Shown here: piece after piece, positions 7,502-16,945 of the stretch
Numbering within the stretch: the first letter of the stretch is position 1
Layout: each line of letters opens with the position of its first letter
Assembly (NCBI GenBank): GCA_947478005.1
Contig: CANJVG010000007.1
Span: forward strand, 1 to 62,002
Source: Bacteroidota bacterium
Lineage (GTDB): Bacteria; Bacteroidota; Bacteroidia; Chitinophagales; LD1
Length of the DNA: 62,002 nt
Reading direction: 5' to 3'
The notes under the pieces: model-generated
What the model was told of the DNA's origin: nothing
Database searches by the model: none
The model's input: the letters and a program-made list of their open reading frames with translations, nothing else
Translations under genes and position numbers: made by a program

Positions 7502-9604
7502 ATGTCCACTCTTCTTCAATCACCTATTGAGTTTCTAAAAGGCGTTGGTCCGCTGCGTGGCGAGATGCTGCGCAAGGAAATGCACTTCCAAGCCTTTGGT
7601 GATTTGTTGAGCCATTATCCGTTTCGCTACATTGACCGAAGTGTGATTCATAAAATAAGAGAGCTGAATCCGCTCACACAATACATTCAGTTAAAGGGTA
7701 GGATTACCGGATTTCGTCAGGTAAGCACCGGAAAACAAAAGCGCCTTATGGCTACTTTTCGAGATGACACGGGCGAGGTAGATTTGATTTGGTTTCAGAG
7801 CATTGATTTTATTTTGAAAACGCTGAAGGTAAATGTGGAAATGTTGGTGTTTGGCAAGCCAACTCTTTTTAATGGGGAGTATAATATCGCCCATCCCGAA
7901 GTGGAAATTTTCACGGATGAATTAAAGACAAGCGGCAAAGGATTGCAGCCGGTTTATTCTTCTACCGAAAAGATGAAGAAGAAGAACTTGGACTCGCGTG
8001 GATTGACAAGGTTGATGCACACGCTCGTTGGGCAAATGAAGGAGTGGGATGTAGAGGAGTTTTTACCCAAACATATTTTGCAGCAATTTAAATTGATTTC
8101 GCGTTACGAGGCATTGGTGAATATTCATTTCCCCAAAAATGAATCACTGCTACATGAGGCCACACGTAGATTAAAATTTGAAGAGTTGTTCCTGATTCAG
8201 TTGCAGGTACTCAAGGTAAAATCGAATCGTGGGGAGATTTCGAAGGGATTTGTTTTTGAGAAAATAGATAACCACTTCGATAAGTTTTATCACCATCAAT
8301 TGAAGTTTGAATTAACCGGAGCACAAAAGCGTGTGCTCAAAGAAATCAGGCGCGACACACTTTCGGGCAAACAAATGAATCGCTTGTTACAAGGGGATGT
8401 GGGTAGCGGCAAAACAGTGGTGGCCTTGCTTACCATGCTCATGGGAATTGACAATGGCTTTCAGGCCTGCATGATGGCACCCACAGAAATTCTCGCCAAC
8501 CAGCATTACGAAAGTATCCTGGAAGCATTGCGCGGCATGGGTTTAGAAGTGGCCTTGCTTACCGGAAGCATAAAAGGTAAAGCCCGAAAGTTTATTCTTG
8601 AAAACTTGGCCGAAGGAAAGATTGACATTCTGATAGGCACCCATGCGCTGATTGAAGACTCAGTTGTTTTCAAAAATATTGGAATGGTGGTGATTGATGA
8701 GCAACATCGTTTTGGTGTGGCACAGCGAGCCGCTCTTTGGACCAAGAATGAAAAGCCGCCACATATTCTGGTGATGACTGCCACGCCAATACCGCGCACA
8801 TTGGCCATGACGATTTATGGCGATTTAGATGTCAGCGTGATTGACGAACTGCCTCCGGGGCGAAAACCAATTCGAACCGTTCACCGCACAGACAGTGACC
8901 GACTGCGAGTGTTTGGGTTTATGCACGAAGAGATAACTAAAGGCCGGCAGATTTATGTGGTCTATCCGTTGATTGAGGAAAGCGAAACCTTAGACCTTAA
9001 ACATCTGATGGATGGTTATGAAAGCATCTCCCGTGCCTTTCCAAAACCAAAATTTCAAATAAGCATTGTACACGGCAGAATGAAAAGCGTGGATAAGGAC
9101 TATGAGATGCAACGGTTTGTAAGATGCGAGACGCAGATAATGATTGCCACCACTGTTATTGAAGTAGGTGTAAATATTCCCAATGCAAGTGTGATGGTGA
9201 TTGAAAACGCGGAGCGATTTGGTTTGTCGCAGCTGCATCAGTTGCGCGGAAGAGTGGGTCGTGGTGCAGAGCAGTCTTTCTGTATTTTGATTACTGGACC
9301 GAAACTGTCGAACGACAGCAAGCAGCGTATTTCGGTTATGTGCAAGACGAATGATGGATTCGTAATAGCAGAGGAGGATTTGAAATTGCGAGGCCCAGGA
9401 GATTTAGAGGGAACGCAACAAAGTGGAGTGGTGAATCTTCGCCTGGCCGATTTAGTACATGATGGAAATATTCTGGAAGCCGCCAGAACTACCGCCCAAA
9501 ACTTAATTGAAAGCGACCCCATGCTTTCAAGAGCAGAGCATCAGCCGCTGCTGAAATATGTAAGCGAAATAAGGAAAGAAAAAATTTGGGCGAAAATCAG
9601 TTGA
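7502..9604 (+). CDS. recG: ATP-dependent DNA helicase RecG
   Basis: The 700-residue protein has the RecG layout: N-terminal wedge with an OB fold (about residues 60-150, IQLKGRITGFRQV), then two helicase domains. Walker A is GDVGSGKTVVALL near residue 300, the DEAD-box equivalent is IDEQHRFGVAQR near residue 400, and motif VI is QLRGRVGRG near residue 580, followed by the TRG-like LRGPGDLEGTQQSG segment. RecG remodels stalled replication forks and branched DNA. Length is normal. The gene is complete and stands in line with the radical SAM gene upstream. Confidence 0.97.
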   Translation: MSTLLQSPIEFLKGVGPLRGEMLRKEMHFQAFGDLLSHYPFRYIDRSVIHKIRELNPLTQYIQLKGRITGFRQVSTGKQKRLMATFRDDTGEVDLIWFQSIDFILKTLKVNVEMLVFGKPTLFNGEYNIAHPEVEIFTDELKTSGKGLQPVYSSTEKMKKKNLDSRGLTRLMHTLVGQMKEWDVEEFLPKHILQQFKLISRYEALVNIHFPKNESLLHEATRRLKFEELFLIQLQVLKVKSNRGEISKGFVFEKIDNHFDKFYHHQLKFELTGAQKRVLKEIRRDTLSGKQMNRLLQGDVGSGKTVVALLTMLMGIDNGFQACMMAPTEILANQHYESILEALRGMGLEVALLTGSIKGKARKFILENLAEGKIDILIGTHALIEDSVVFKNIGMVVIDEQHRFGVAQRAALWTKNEKPPHILVMTATPIPRTLAMTIYGDLDVSVIDELPPGRKPIRTVHRTDSDRLRVFGFMHEEITKGRQIYVVYPLIEESETLDLKHLMDGYESISRAFPKPKFQISIVHGRMKSVDKDYEMQRFVRCETQIMIATTVIEVGVNIPNASVMVIENAERFGLSQLHQLRGRVGRGAEQSFCILITGPKLSNDSKQRISVMCKTNDGFVIAEEDLKLRGPGDLEGTQQSGVVNLRLADLVHDGNILEAARTTAQNLIESDPMLSRAEHQPLLKYVSEIRKEKIWAKIS

Positions 9605-9625
9605 GACGGCTAACTGTTGTTGAAG

Positions 9626-9832
9626 TTACTTCCGCTTAATAGCATTGGGCGGCAATAGGCCGCTCTTAGGTTTTGTTGCCTTTGGTATATCCGGCTTCTG
9701 TTTCCCCTTCTTGGCTTTTTTATCAGGAAAACTATCGGCATAAGTAGGACATGGAATTTTATTGGCGTTGCAGGAAGGCAAAGTCGTTATTAAAGAAACG
9801 GCAAAGAAGAAGAGCAATATTTTCTGAAGCAT
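9626..9832 (-). CDS. Small Lys/Pro-rich lipoprotein
   Basis: The 68-residue product has a hydrophobic signal peptide ending in TLPSC, a plausible lipobox, and a mature part that is short, lysine- and proline-rich (DKKAKKGKQKPDIPK) and likely unstructured. It converges with recG, 22 bp from its stop. Similar short basic lipoproteins are common in Bacteroidota and usually have no assigned function. Function unknown. Confidence 0.6.
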   Translation of the reverse strand: MLQKILLFFFAVSLITTLPSCNANKIPCPTYADSFPDKKAKKGKQKPDIPKATKPKSGLLPPNAIKRK

Positions 9833-9969
9833 GACCGATGATTTTTAATCTATTAAACGTGAAAGTAAAAGAAATGATTCTTTGCTTTTAAGTATTAACG
9901 AATAGCCGGAATTTTAATTTCTTCTTTAAAAATTCTTTTACCTATTTTTAGTTTTCTAAAATCTACTGT

Positions 9970-11229
9970 ATGAGAAACAACTATTCCCTTCTCTGCCTCT
10001 CGATTTTTGCCTTCTTCTTTTCTGATTTGCAAGCTCAATGCAATAATGGTCGTTACTACGACAAGATATTTTCGCAAACTTCGTCTACGGTAACTTTTGG
10101 AAATGCGATGAAGTTCGATAGCACATTTGTCGATTTAAAGATGGACATCTACCAACCAACAGGCGACAACTTTGCACATCGTCCGCTGATTGTGCTTGCC
10201 TTCCCCGGAAGTTTTACTGCGGGGTCTCGCTTAAGTCCTGATATTCTTACTCTTTGCGATAATTTTTCGCGAAGAGGTTATGTGTGTGCTTCTATTGATT
10301 ACCGTCTCGGGTTTGAAAATAGTAGCGACTGCGACACGAATCAGTTTAAGGCGTTGATGCGCGGGGTGCAAGATATGAAATCTGCGGTGCGGTTCTTTTA
10401 TAAGGATGCTCAAACGACCAATACCTTCCGCATCGACACCAACCAAATTTGGATTGGTGGAAGTTCAGCAGGTGCCTTTATTGCCTTGAATTATGCCTAC
10501 GGCAAAGTCGATACACTTTCCCGTTCAGATCCTCCCTGGGCTCGTCCGGCTTTGGATTCGCTCGGTGGCCCTGAGGGTAATAGCGGCAACCCCGGTTATT
10601 CAAGCCGCGTGAAAGGTGTTGTTGATTTATGCGGGGCTATTGCCGATACCGTTTGGATAATGCCTGGCGACCCGCTTTTGGTAGGTGTTCACGGCACTGC
10701 TGATGGAACTGTTTCCTGTTATTTTGACAGTGTATATGCCTCCACTCATCCCGAGAGTCTATTGTTTGGCGGTGGTGATGTCAAAAATCGTTTAGACCAT
10801 ATCGGGGTCAATTACTCGCTTTATCTTTTTCAAGGAGCCGACCATGTGCCCTACATTTTGCCTATTCCGTTTATTCCCCCGGCATCGAAGTATATGGATT
10901 CTACCATTTGGATAGTGCGCGATTTTCTTTATCAAAATACAGTTTGCGATACCACGCTGATTTCAGGCGTGGGAAATGTGGCGGACGAAATTCCGCTCAC
11001 TCTGTTTCCTAATCCAAGCGATGATGCAACTGTTATCTATTCTCAGTGCGAGAACGATTTAATAGCAGAAGTTTTTTCGGTGGAAGGAAAATTGCTTGCC
11101 AGGAAATTCGTTGCCGCTAAATCTTCTGCCACAATTTCTAAACAGGAACTTGGTGCGGGAATGTATCTTGTTCGTGTTTCGGACTTGAAAAAAGCTACAC
11201 ACAAAGTAGAGCGGATTGTTTTCTACTAA
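9970..11229 (+). CDS. Secreted alpha/beta-hydrolase with T9SS sorting domain
   Basis: The 419-residue protein has a signal peptide (LSIFAFFFSDLQAQC), an alpha/beta-hydrolase fold and a C-terminal ~75-residue T9SS domain (FPNPSDDATV ... GMYLVRVS). The elbow IWIGGSSAGAFIALN near residue 162 holds the likely nucleophile Ser in GxSxG, and YRLGF precedes it as in carboxylesterases. A His near residue 299 (GADHVPYI) is a plausible catalytic base. It is probably exported and anchored or released by the type IX system. It has a paralog at 16946-18421 with the same plan. The TonB receptor gene follows after 48 bp. Confidence 0.87.
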   Translation: MRNNYSLLCLSIFAFFFSDLQAQCNNGRYYDKIFSQTSSTVTFGNAMKFDSTFVDLKMDIYQPTGDNFAHRPLIVLAFPGSFTAGSRLSPDILTLCDNFSRRGYVCASIDYRLGFENSSDCDTNQFKALMRGVQDMKSAVRFFYKDAQTTNTFRIDTNQIWIGGSSAGAFIALNYAYGKVDTLSRSDPPWARPALDSLGGPEGNSGNPGYSSRVKGVVDLCGAIADTVWIMPGDPLLVGVHGTADGTVSCYFDSVYASTHPESLLFGGGDVKNRLDHIGVNYSLYLFQGADHVPYILPIPFIPPASKYMDSTIWIVRDFLYQNTVCDTTLISGVGNVADEIPLTLFPNPSDDATVIYSQCENDLIAEVFSVEGKLLARKFVAAKSSATISKQELGAGMYLVRVSDLKKATHKVERIVFY

Positions 11230-11277
11230 AGGGTTGTTTTCAATTTACTGTTCATTTCTTATCATCGCGGGATAAGA

Positions 11278-14229
11278 ATGAAAAAACATCTACTTGCCTT
11301 ATTGCAGATTATCCTTTTCAGCACTCTCTCTTTTTCACAAGAGATTTCGGGGATACTACTGGACAAACAAAATAACGAGGCGCTGATAGGCGCTACCATT
11401 TCGGTGAAGGGAACTGCCACGGGCACCACTACTGATATTGACGGGAAATTTCAATTGAAGATAACTGAGCAACCACCGCTTACAATTTCGTTCTCCTACA
11501 TTGGTTACACATCCCAAGAGGTGGAAATTAAAACGGCTTCCGATTTAAAGCGCACTTTTTCTATCAAGCTTGGTGCATCGGAGAAGGTATTGAAGGATGT
11601 GGAAATAGTGGATTCGCGCATTACGCAAAAGCAAAAAGAATCTCCCTTGACGGTAGAGAGCATGGGCTTGCAGGCTATTAAGCAAACGGCCTCCGCTACT
11701 TTTTACGAAGGGCTTAGTTCTCTGAAAGGAGTGGACATGACTGCGGCATCGCTTGGCTTTGTCATCATCAACACCCGTGGTTTTAATTCAACCTCACCGG
11801 TTCGTTCGCTGCAGTTGTTGGATGGTGCCGATAATCAGGCACCGGGTTTGAATTTCAGTGTGGGCAATTTTGCGGGCGCTACCGAAATTGATATTCAGAA
11901 AGTGGATTTGATTGTGGGTGCCTCTTCTTCTTTATATGGCCCCAACGCTTTTAACGGGGTTATCAATATGCAAACCAAGAACCCGTTTTTTTATCCTGGT
12001 CTTACTGTTTTTGTGAAAGGAGCCGAGCGCAATTTGTTTGAAGGAGCGTTGCGTTTTGCGCAGGTTTACAAGAATAAATTCGGCACCGATAAGTTTGCCT
12101 TTAAAGTCAACTTCAGCTACATGCGCGCCAACGATTGGGTGGCCGATAACATGGCGGCCTCCACCAACTCGTGGCAGCCGCAGGGAAATGCCGGAGGCTA
12201 CGATGCAGTGAACCGCTATGGCGATGAACTGTTGCGGAAGGATGGTAACAACTATGACAGTTACTCCAGCAACCGCCAGTATCCCGGCTTGAAACAGTTT
12301 TTCAGAACGGGATATGTAGAAAAGGATTTGGTGAATTACAATGCGCGCAACATCAAGGCCAATGCATTGCTGGCTTACCGGCTCACCGATAAAATAGACC
12401 TGAAGGCTTCTTACAATTTCGGAACGGGCACTACGGTTTATCAGGGCGACAATCGTTACAGTTTAAAGGGGCTACAGTTTCAGCAGATAAAACTGGAGGT
12501 TTCTCAGCCCGATAAGTTTTTTATTCGTGCTTATACCACGCTCGAAAATTCGGGCAGTTCTTATGATGCTGTTTTTACTGCTTTGAAATTGCAGCAGTAT
12601 GCCAAGGACGATACCAGATGGGCGCAGGACTATGTGACATTTTGGAGCAATGGGTCTCCCGGAGTTGCCTCTCCTGCTTCACGTGTTAGAAATCTGCCGG
12701 GCTTTCCAAACACCAATTCGTTTAACTGGATAAACAGTTATGATTCGGTAAATGCCGTGGCGAACGGCATTCTTGCAGCCTATCAGGACTCACTGGTAGT
12801 GTGGCACGGCATGGCGCGTAATTATGCCGATAATGTGGCCGGTGGTGGCCGAAAGAGATTGATACCCGGCACAGCGCTTTACGATTCGGTGTTTAACGAC
12901 ATTACTACCCGCACCGCTTTTGAGCAGCAGGGCACTATGTTCTATGACCATTCTAAACTGGTGCATGTGCAGGGCGAGTATAAGTTTACGCCTAAGCTCA
13001 AAGGCCACGAAACTCCTTTTATGGATATTACAGCCGGAGCTAGTTTCAGAATGTATCTGCCCGATTCGCGCGGCACTATTTTCAGCGATACGATGCAGCG
13101 CACTTATCAGCGCGACAGCTTCGGCAAACTTATGAAAGACAGCACCGGTCGCTATGTGGTGATTGATTCAGCCCGTAATGTGATTCGTAATTGGGAGGTG
13201 GGTGCTTATGTCAGTGTGTCGAAGAAGTTTGATTTTGGCAAGGGCAACAAACATTCTTTCATCATCACCGGTTCCTGTCGGGTGGATAAGAATCAAAACT
13301 TTCCGGTGATAGCCACTCCGGCCGCTTCGCTGGTTTATTCTTACAACAACAAGCATACGCTGCGCCTGTCGTTTACTTCGGCCATCCGCAACCCAACGCT
13401 GCAGGACCAATACCTTTATTATAATGTAGGCCGCGCCATTTTGGTGGGCAACTTAAGGGGCTTTGATTCGTTAGTGACCATTGAATCGTTGATTGATTAT
13501 TTAAACAACCCAATCAAAGGCCTCAAGTATTTTAATGTACCGAAGGTGCGCCCCGAAAAGGTGCAGAGTTTAGAGTTGGGTTACAAAGGAGTGATTGCCA
13601 ACAAGCTTTATTTAGATGGCAGCGCTTATGTCAGTTTCTATCGTTATTTCCTGGGTTACCAGATAGGCGCTACCGTGACCGATGGGTCGAGCACTGGCAA
13701 ACTTCCGCGCCAAGTGTATCGCGTGGCGGCCAACTCGCCTGACCGGGTGATGACCTATGGTGTGTCGGTGGGCTTCAATTATTTTTTCGTGCGCAATTTT
13801 TCGTTGAACGGAAACTACAGTTGGAACAAAATAAATCTGATGGGTTCCACGGACCCTATCATTCCGGCCTACAACACGCCCGAGCATAAATTTAATGTGG
13901 GCGTAAGCGGCAGCAATATTAAACTGGGCAAGGCCAGGGGCTTTGGTTTTAATCTTACCTATAAATGGATTCAGGGATTCGAGTTTCAGGGTTCACCGCA
14001 GTTTTCGGGTTCTATTCCTACTTACTCGCTGCTCGATGCGCAGATAAACTGGGAAGTGAAAAAGATTTATACCACCTTTAAGCTGGGCGGCTCTAATTTA
14101 ATTTCCAATCATAACTACCAGGCCTATGGCGGCCCGGGCATTGGCCGAATGATTTATGGCTCGGTGCTGATAGATATAGATGCCGAAACCCTGAAGAAGG
14201 GTTATAATAAGGTGAAGACGAAGTGGTAG
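11278..14229 (+). CDS. TonB-dependent receptor with carboxypeptidase-like regulatory domain
   Basis: The 983-residue protein begins with a signal peptide (STLSFSQ), then a CarboxypepD_reg-like domain (EISGILLDKQNNEALIGATISVKG, residues ~21-105), a plug domain (residues ~125-235, with NTRGFNSTS and SSSLYGPNAFNGVINM), and a long beta-barrel ending in a strand with terminal aromatic residue. This is an outer-membrane active transporter; with no SusD partner beside it, it is not a standard SusCD pair. Substrate unknown. It follows the T9SS esterase-like gene by 48 bp in the same direction, which suggests linked expression, perhaps uptake of the product of that hydrolase. Confidence 0.93.
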   Translation: MKKHLLALLQIILFSTLSFSQEISGILLDKQNNEALIGATISVKGTATGTTTDIDGKFQLKITEQPPLTISFSYIGYTSQEVEIKTASDLKRTFSIKLGASEKVLKDVEIVDSRITQKQKESPLTVESMGLQAIKQTASATFYEGLSSLKGVDMTAASLGFVIINTRGFNSTSPVRSLQLLDGADNQAPGLNFSVGNFAGATEIDIQKVDLIVGASSSLYGPNAFNGVINMQTKNPFFYPGLTVFVKGAERNLFEGALRFAQVYKNKFGTDKFAFKVNFSYMRANDWVADNMAASTNSWQPQGNAGGYDAVNRYGDELLRKDGNNYDSYSSNRQYPGLKQFFRTGYVEKDLVNYNARNIKANALLAYRLTDKIDLKASYNFGTGTTVYQGDNRYSLKGLQFQQIKLEVSQPDKFFIRAYTTLENSGSSYDAVFTALKLQQYAKDDTRWAQDYVTFWSNGSPGVASPASRVRNLPGFPNTNSFNWINSYDSVNAVANGILAAYQDSLVVWHGMARNYADNVAGGGRKRLIPGTALYDSVFNDITTRTAFEQQGTMFYDHSKLVHVQGEYKFTPKLKGHETPFMDITAGASFRMYLPDSRGTIFSDTMQRTYQRDSFGKLMKDSTGRYVVIDSARNVIRNWEVGAYVSVSKKFDFGKGNKHSFIITGSCRVDKNQNFPVIATPAASLVYSYNNKHTLRLSFTSAIRNPTLQDQYLYYNVGRAILVGNLRGFDSLVTIESLIDYLNNPIKGLKYFNVPKVRPEKVQSLELGYKGVIANKLYLDGSAYVSFYRYFLGYQIGATVTDGSSTGKLPRQVYRVAANSPDRVMTYGVSVGFNYFFVRNFSLNGNYSWNKINLMGSTDPIIPAYNTPEHKFNVGVSGSNIKLGKARGFGFNLTYKWIQGFEFQGSPQFSGSIPTYSLLDAQINWEVKKIYTTFKLGGSNLISNHNYQAYGGPGIGRMIYGSVLIDIDAETLKKGYNKVKTKW

Positions 14230-14307
14230 GGTATTGGTTTTGTTGGTGATGGGTTGCAGACTTAATACTAAACACCAACAAGGACGAAATGTCACCCCCA
14301 ACCATAG

Positions 14308-14547
14308 TTATTCTTCTTCTCTTGGAAAAATAGTTTGGAACGACCTTGATATTTCTTGCACCACATCTTTAGGAATTGTCACGCCTACTAACACTTCGTC
14401 ATTAACAATTAGTTGTGGTGGATTCTGTTGTGGATATGGGTCACACTGCTTCTTCAAATCCATTTCAAGTTCTGGTCGGTCAGACTGTATCTTGTCTACC
14501 GATTCCCAAAACTCGGCTAATTTATTTTTTAACTCTTCGTCTGTCAT
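14308..14547 (-). CDS. Hypothetical small acidic protein
   Basis: A 79-residue acidic protein beginning MTDEELKNKLAEFWESVDK; it has no signal peptide, no membrane segment and no motif I recognise. Reading-frame quality is reasonable (charged helices in the first half, then a VGVTIPKDV segment). It lies on the minus strand after, in line with, the small gene at 14584-14889 (gap 36 bp), so the two may be co-transcribed. Downstream is the convergent TonB receptor gene. Confidence 0.5.
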   Translation of the reverse strand: MTDEELKNKLAEFWESVDKIQSDRPELEMDLKKQCDPYPQQNPPQLIVNDEVLVGVTIPKDVVQEISRSFQTIFPREEE

Positions 14548-14583
14548 GTTTGTTGTTTTAATTGTGAAATAATTGTCCGAACA

Positions 14584-14889
14584 CTAATAGAGGAATTGAT
14601 CTAATTGTTTCGTCTTTTGTTTGCAATAATCTATATGGGATATTTCTTGACCGTCAATAGAAATGTAGTTGCCAAGAACACCCAAATAAGTTCCAGACAA
14701 CATTTGCCCCCTTGTTTCATAAATAGAGAACAGAAACAGATTCAATTCTCTTGATGCGCGAACACACTCTTTTTTGTCCGCTGTCTTACTAACAGCATAG
14801 TAGTAAAATGATTCTGGCGAAGGATTTGTCACGAGCAAAAACAGACAGAATATTCCAAGTCCGATAAATAATTTCTTTTTCTTGTCCAC
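14584..14889 (-). CDS. Hypothetical small membrane-anchored protein
   Basis: A 101-residue protein with a basic N-terminus (MDKKKKLF) followed by one hydrophobic helix, suggesting an uncleaved signal anchor or signal peptide, and a soluble part with two cysteines (KECVR, DYCKQ). No family is recognised. It stands upstream of the small acidic gene at 14308-14547 and probably forms a two-gene unit with it. Base composition resembles the neighbours. Confidence 0.5.
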   Translation of the reverse strand: MDKKKKLFIGLGIFCLFLLVTNPSPESFYYYAVSKTADKKECVRASRELNLFLFSIYETRGQMLSGTYLGVLGNYISIDGQEISHIDYCKQKTKQLDQFLY

Positions 14890-14952
14890 GTCATTTTATA
14901 TTTAAGTGAATGATCTCGGCCGTCACGCGCTGTCACAGAATGACCACTAACA

Positions 14953-15085
14953 TTATAACATACGCACCCCAAATCTATCAAACCTTCGCATACTCTCTTC
15001 CCCCTCCCCCCCCAACAACCTCTCCAACTCCTGCAATTTATTGAGCGGAAGCTGGTGCCGATTTTTGAGTTGACACGCCAGTTGA
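14953..15085 (-). other. Possible gene remnant downstream of the 15100 gene
   Basis: This 210-bp gap between minus-strand genes contains one stop-free minus-strand frame without an ATG at its head. It reads CQLKNRHQLPLNKLQELERL and ends ...RFDRFGVRML before TAA. The amphipathic helix LQELERLLGG looks coding-like and weakly resembles the DLLKDLGWKGKG end of the 35470 protein. The DNA carries a C5-T-C8 tract (15000-15013). It could be a decayed gene end or chance; no function is claimed. Confidence 0.25.
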
Positions 15086-15099
15086 CACGTTTGTTTATT

Positions 15100-15630
15100 T
15101 TATTTTTTTATGGTGCCGGTTTCATTATTGTTTTGTTTCTTCTTCTTCCCTTCTGCCAAATTTCTCTTAATGGCTTCTTGTATCGGGCGTTTATCTTTTT
15201 CTCTCCAGGTCTTTACCCATGCATCTAAATCTTTTGGCGGCACAAAGTATTGGGGTTTGGCGGCCTGCTCCTTATTATATGCTTCTACAAAGCTATCCCA
15301 ATGCGGAGTAGCCAGCAAGCGTTGCCGGTTAATAATAAGGCGGAACTGATGCAGCAGCGCAGGGGCTTCCTTTTCATTTAGAGCGGCATCACGCAACAGC
15401 GCGAGTTTTTCTTTGGTGGCGGTAGAGCATTGGTCGCCCTGAAAAGCACGGTAAAGCATTTGTTCATCAGGCAGCAGTTCGCGGTCTATGTCCCATCGCT
15501 TACTCATGGCGGGTATTAGCTTTTTGCTGTACACAGGAATACATAGGCGGTGTGCGCCCGGCAGCCCGCTGCAATACAATTGCAGCAGCAGTTTGCCTAA
15601 ATGGCGCAGTTTCTTTTTGTCGTGGCTCAT
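15100..15630 (-). CDS. Array-associated protein of unknown family, copy 1
   Basis: The 176-residue basic protein has no signal peptide or membrane helix. It is clearly paralogous to the protein at 35470-35964: both share Q-hydrophobic-YC near residue 17, RW then LL (residues ~45-52), A-F/L-x-G-x-xCS then EK-hydrophobic-LL (~62-80), and the strongest block R-x-x-L-ATPHWD-x-FV near residue 110. The two Cys and the Trp-rich spots are conserved. The C-terminus is Lys-rich (EGKKKKQ). I do not recognise the family. It is divergent from the 16119 gene with array 2 between them, exactly as the second copy is, which suggests a functional link between gene, array and plus-strand gene. Confidence 0.8.
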   Translation of the reverse strand: MSHDKKKLRHLGKLLLQLYCSGLPGAHRLCIPVYSKKLIPAMSKRWDIDRELLPDEQMLYRAFQGDQCSTATKEKLALLRDAALNEKEAPALLHQFRLIINRQRLLATPHWDSFVEAYNKEQAAKPQYFVPPKDLDAWVKTWREKDKRPIQEAIKRNLAEGKKKKQNNNETGTIKK

Positions 15631-15813
15631 GCCAAAAAATTTTGCAACAGCAGAATTTCCCTATGAACGAGTTGATATGGAGTTGATTTCAGGCACGGCT
15701 AACTTTTCTATTGCTTTGTGCCTTGAAATGGAGAGGAAAGGTACAATTGTTCTTTAAAAAAAAGAAAATATGAAAGGATGGAGCAGGGTGAAGAGTGGAG
15801 GCTTGGCAGATAT

Positions 15814-16086
15814 TTAGCGATTGCCCAAAGTTCTTTACCCATTCTGCAAACCTTAGCGAGGCTTGAAGAAGTATTAGCAATGGTTGCCGGGGTTTGTTCA
15901 GTGGTTGCTGAGGATTCTGCAATCATTCTGCAAGATTCTTCAACCGTTCTGCAGGTTTGCGTAACGGTTGCTAAGGTTTTAGCAGCGGTTAAAGAAATTT
16001 GTTCAGCCATTGCTAAGGTTTCGGCAATCGTTACTAAGGTTTCTTCAACCGTTAAAGAAGTTTCTTTAATCATTTTCCGCAGCTCA
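15814..16086. repeat. Degenerate tandem array 2, period 21 bp, about 12 units
   Basis: Ten to twelve 21-bp units run to 16086; from 15835 on the phase is exact, and one more, slightly shifted, unit precedes. Units alternate between forms such as TCAACCGTTAAAGAAGTTTC and GCAATCGTTACTAAGGTTTC; the common pattern is (g/t)cA-x-C-x-(G/A)TT-x3-AAG-x-TTT. Both strands are largely open and would encode amphipathic heptads (for example TIAETLA), but the plus frame ends before, and out of frame with, the gene at 16119. It sits between divergent genes, 33 bp before that gene's ATG and about 184 bp from the other start. Confidence 0.85.
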
Positions 16087-16118
16087 TTTTTTAAATAAAA
16101 CAACAAAAATCAATCAAA

Positions 16119-16802
16119 ATGCAAAAGGTATTTTATCTCCCAACAACCGACATAGGAAAAGCTGAATGGATTGAAAATTTTTCATCAAAACTGAGTGGAC
16201 ATGCTTCAGCTTTGGGCATTTCGGCCGGCACTGTAACCGATGTAGAAAAGGACTCGGCTAATTTTGGTGCCATGGTCACCTACCAGCACAACCTGAAGGA
16301 ATACGGCACTCAGGTGACGGCCTTCAAAAACATTCTGCGCGATGGCGGCACGCTGAGTGTGTTAACCGATCCGCCAATTTTTGTAGAGCCGGGCACTTTG
16401 GTTAGCGGCATTTTTGAAAGGGTGGTGAAACTGGTGCAGGTAATTAAAAACAATGCGAATTATACGGTGGCTATTGGCGAAGATTTGGGCATTATCGGCA
16501 GCGATATTGTGCCTGATTACAACAGCCTGAAACCGATATTGAAATATGAATTGAAAACCGGCCATCCGAACATTGTCTGGACAAAAGGCATAGCCGATGC
16601 CATCAAATTTAAGGTGGACCGCGGCACAGGCACTTACGAGTTTTTGGCTATCGACTCTATTCCTGATTATTTAGATACTCACGCTCTGCCGCCTCTGGGT
16701 CAATCGGCTATTTGGAAATATGTGGCGGTGTATATGCACCACGATGAAGAAGTAGGCAACTGGAGCGAGCCGTTAAGCGTAACCGTAACGGGTCAGCCTT
16801 AA
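16119..16802 (+). CDS. Array-linked protein with C-terminal Fn3-like domain, unknown function
   Basis: The 227-residue protein lacks a signal peptide. Its N-terminal half (MQKVFYLPTTDIGKAEWIEN ...) is helical and carries a WIENF-x-KL motif; a helix GVFER/IGEDLGI-like segment (VAIGEDLGIIG, residues ~125-135) joins it to a C-terminal beta-rich domain (residues ~140-227, with IKFKVDRGTGTYEFLAID and WKYVAVYMHHDEEVGNWSEPL) that looks like a fibronectin-III-type fold. I recall similar proteins as hypotheticals in other Bacteroidota but know no function. It follows array 2 by 33 bp and ends in a strong terminator at 16825, so it is a monocistronic unit. Confidence 0.82.
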   Translation: MQKVFYLPTTDIGKAEWIENFSSKLSGHASALGISAGTVTDVEKDSANFGAMVTYQHNLKEYGTQVTAFKNILRDGGTLSVLTDPPIFVEPGTLVSGIFERVVKLVQVIKNNANYTVAIGEDLGIIGSDIVPDYNSLKPILKYELKTGHPNIVWTKGIADAIKFKVDRGTGTYEFLAIDSIPDYLDTHALPPLGQSAIWKYVAVYMHHDEEVGNWSEPLSVTVTGQP

Positions 16803-16824
16803 CAGCACATCATTTTAATTTGGT

Positions 16825-16856
16825 AAAGAAGCCACCGCGGTAGCGGTGGCTTCTTT
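16825..16856 (+). terminator. Rho-independent terminator after the 16119 gene
   Basis: A perfect 14-bp stem, AAAGAAGCCACCGC with GCGGTGGCTTCTTT, closes on the loop GGTA and continues into T residues. It lies 23 bp after the stop codon and ends the plus-strand unit of the first array module. Confidence 0.9.
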
Positions 16857-16945
16857 TAACTTTCAAAGGCTTCTTCTTTTTTGCGCAAAGCGCAATAAAT
16901 ATTTACTTCACACTTCGAATACAAACACAAAACCCTATTAAAATC

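Noticed and set aside
14230-14307. Small RNA after the TonB receptor
   Set aside because: The short gap contains no strong hairpin or promoter; nothing supports an RNA gene.
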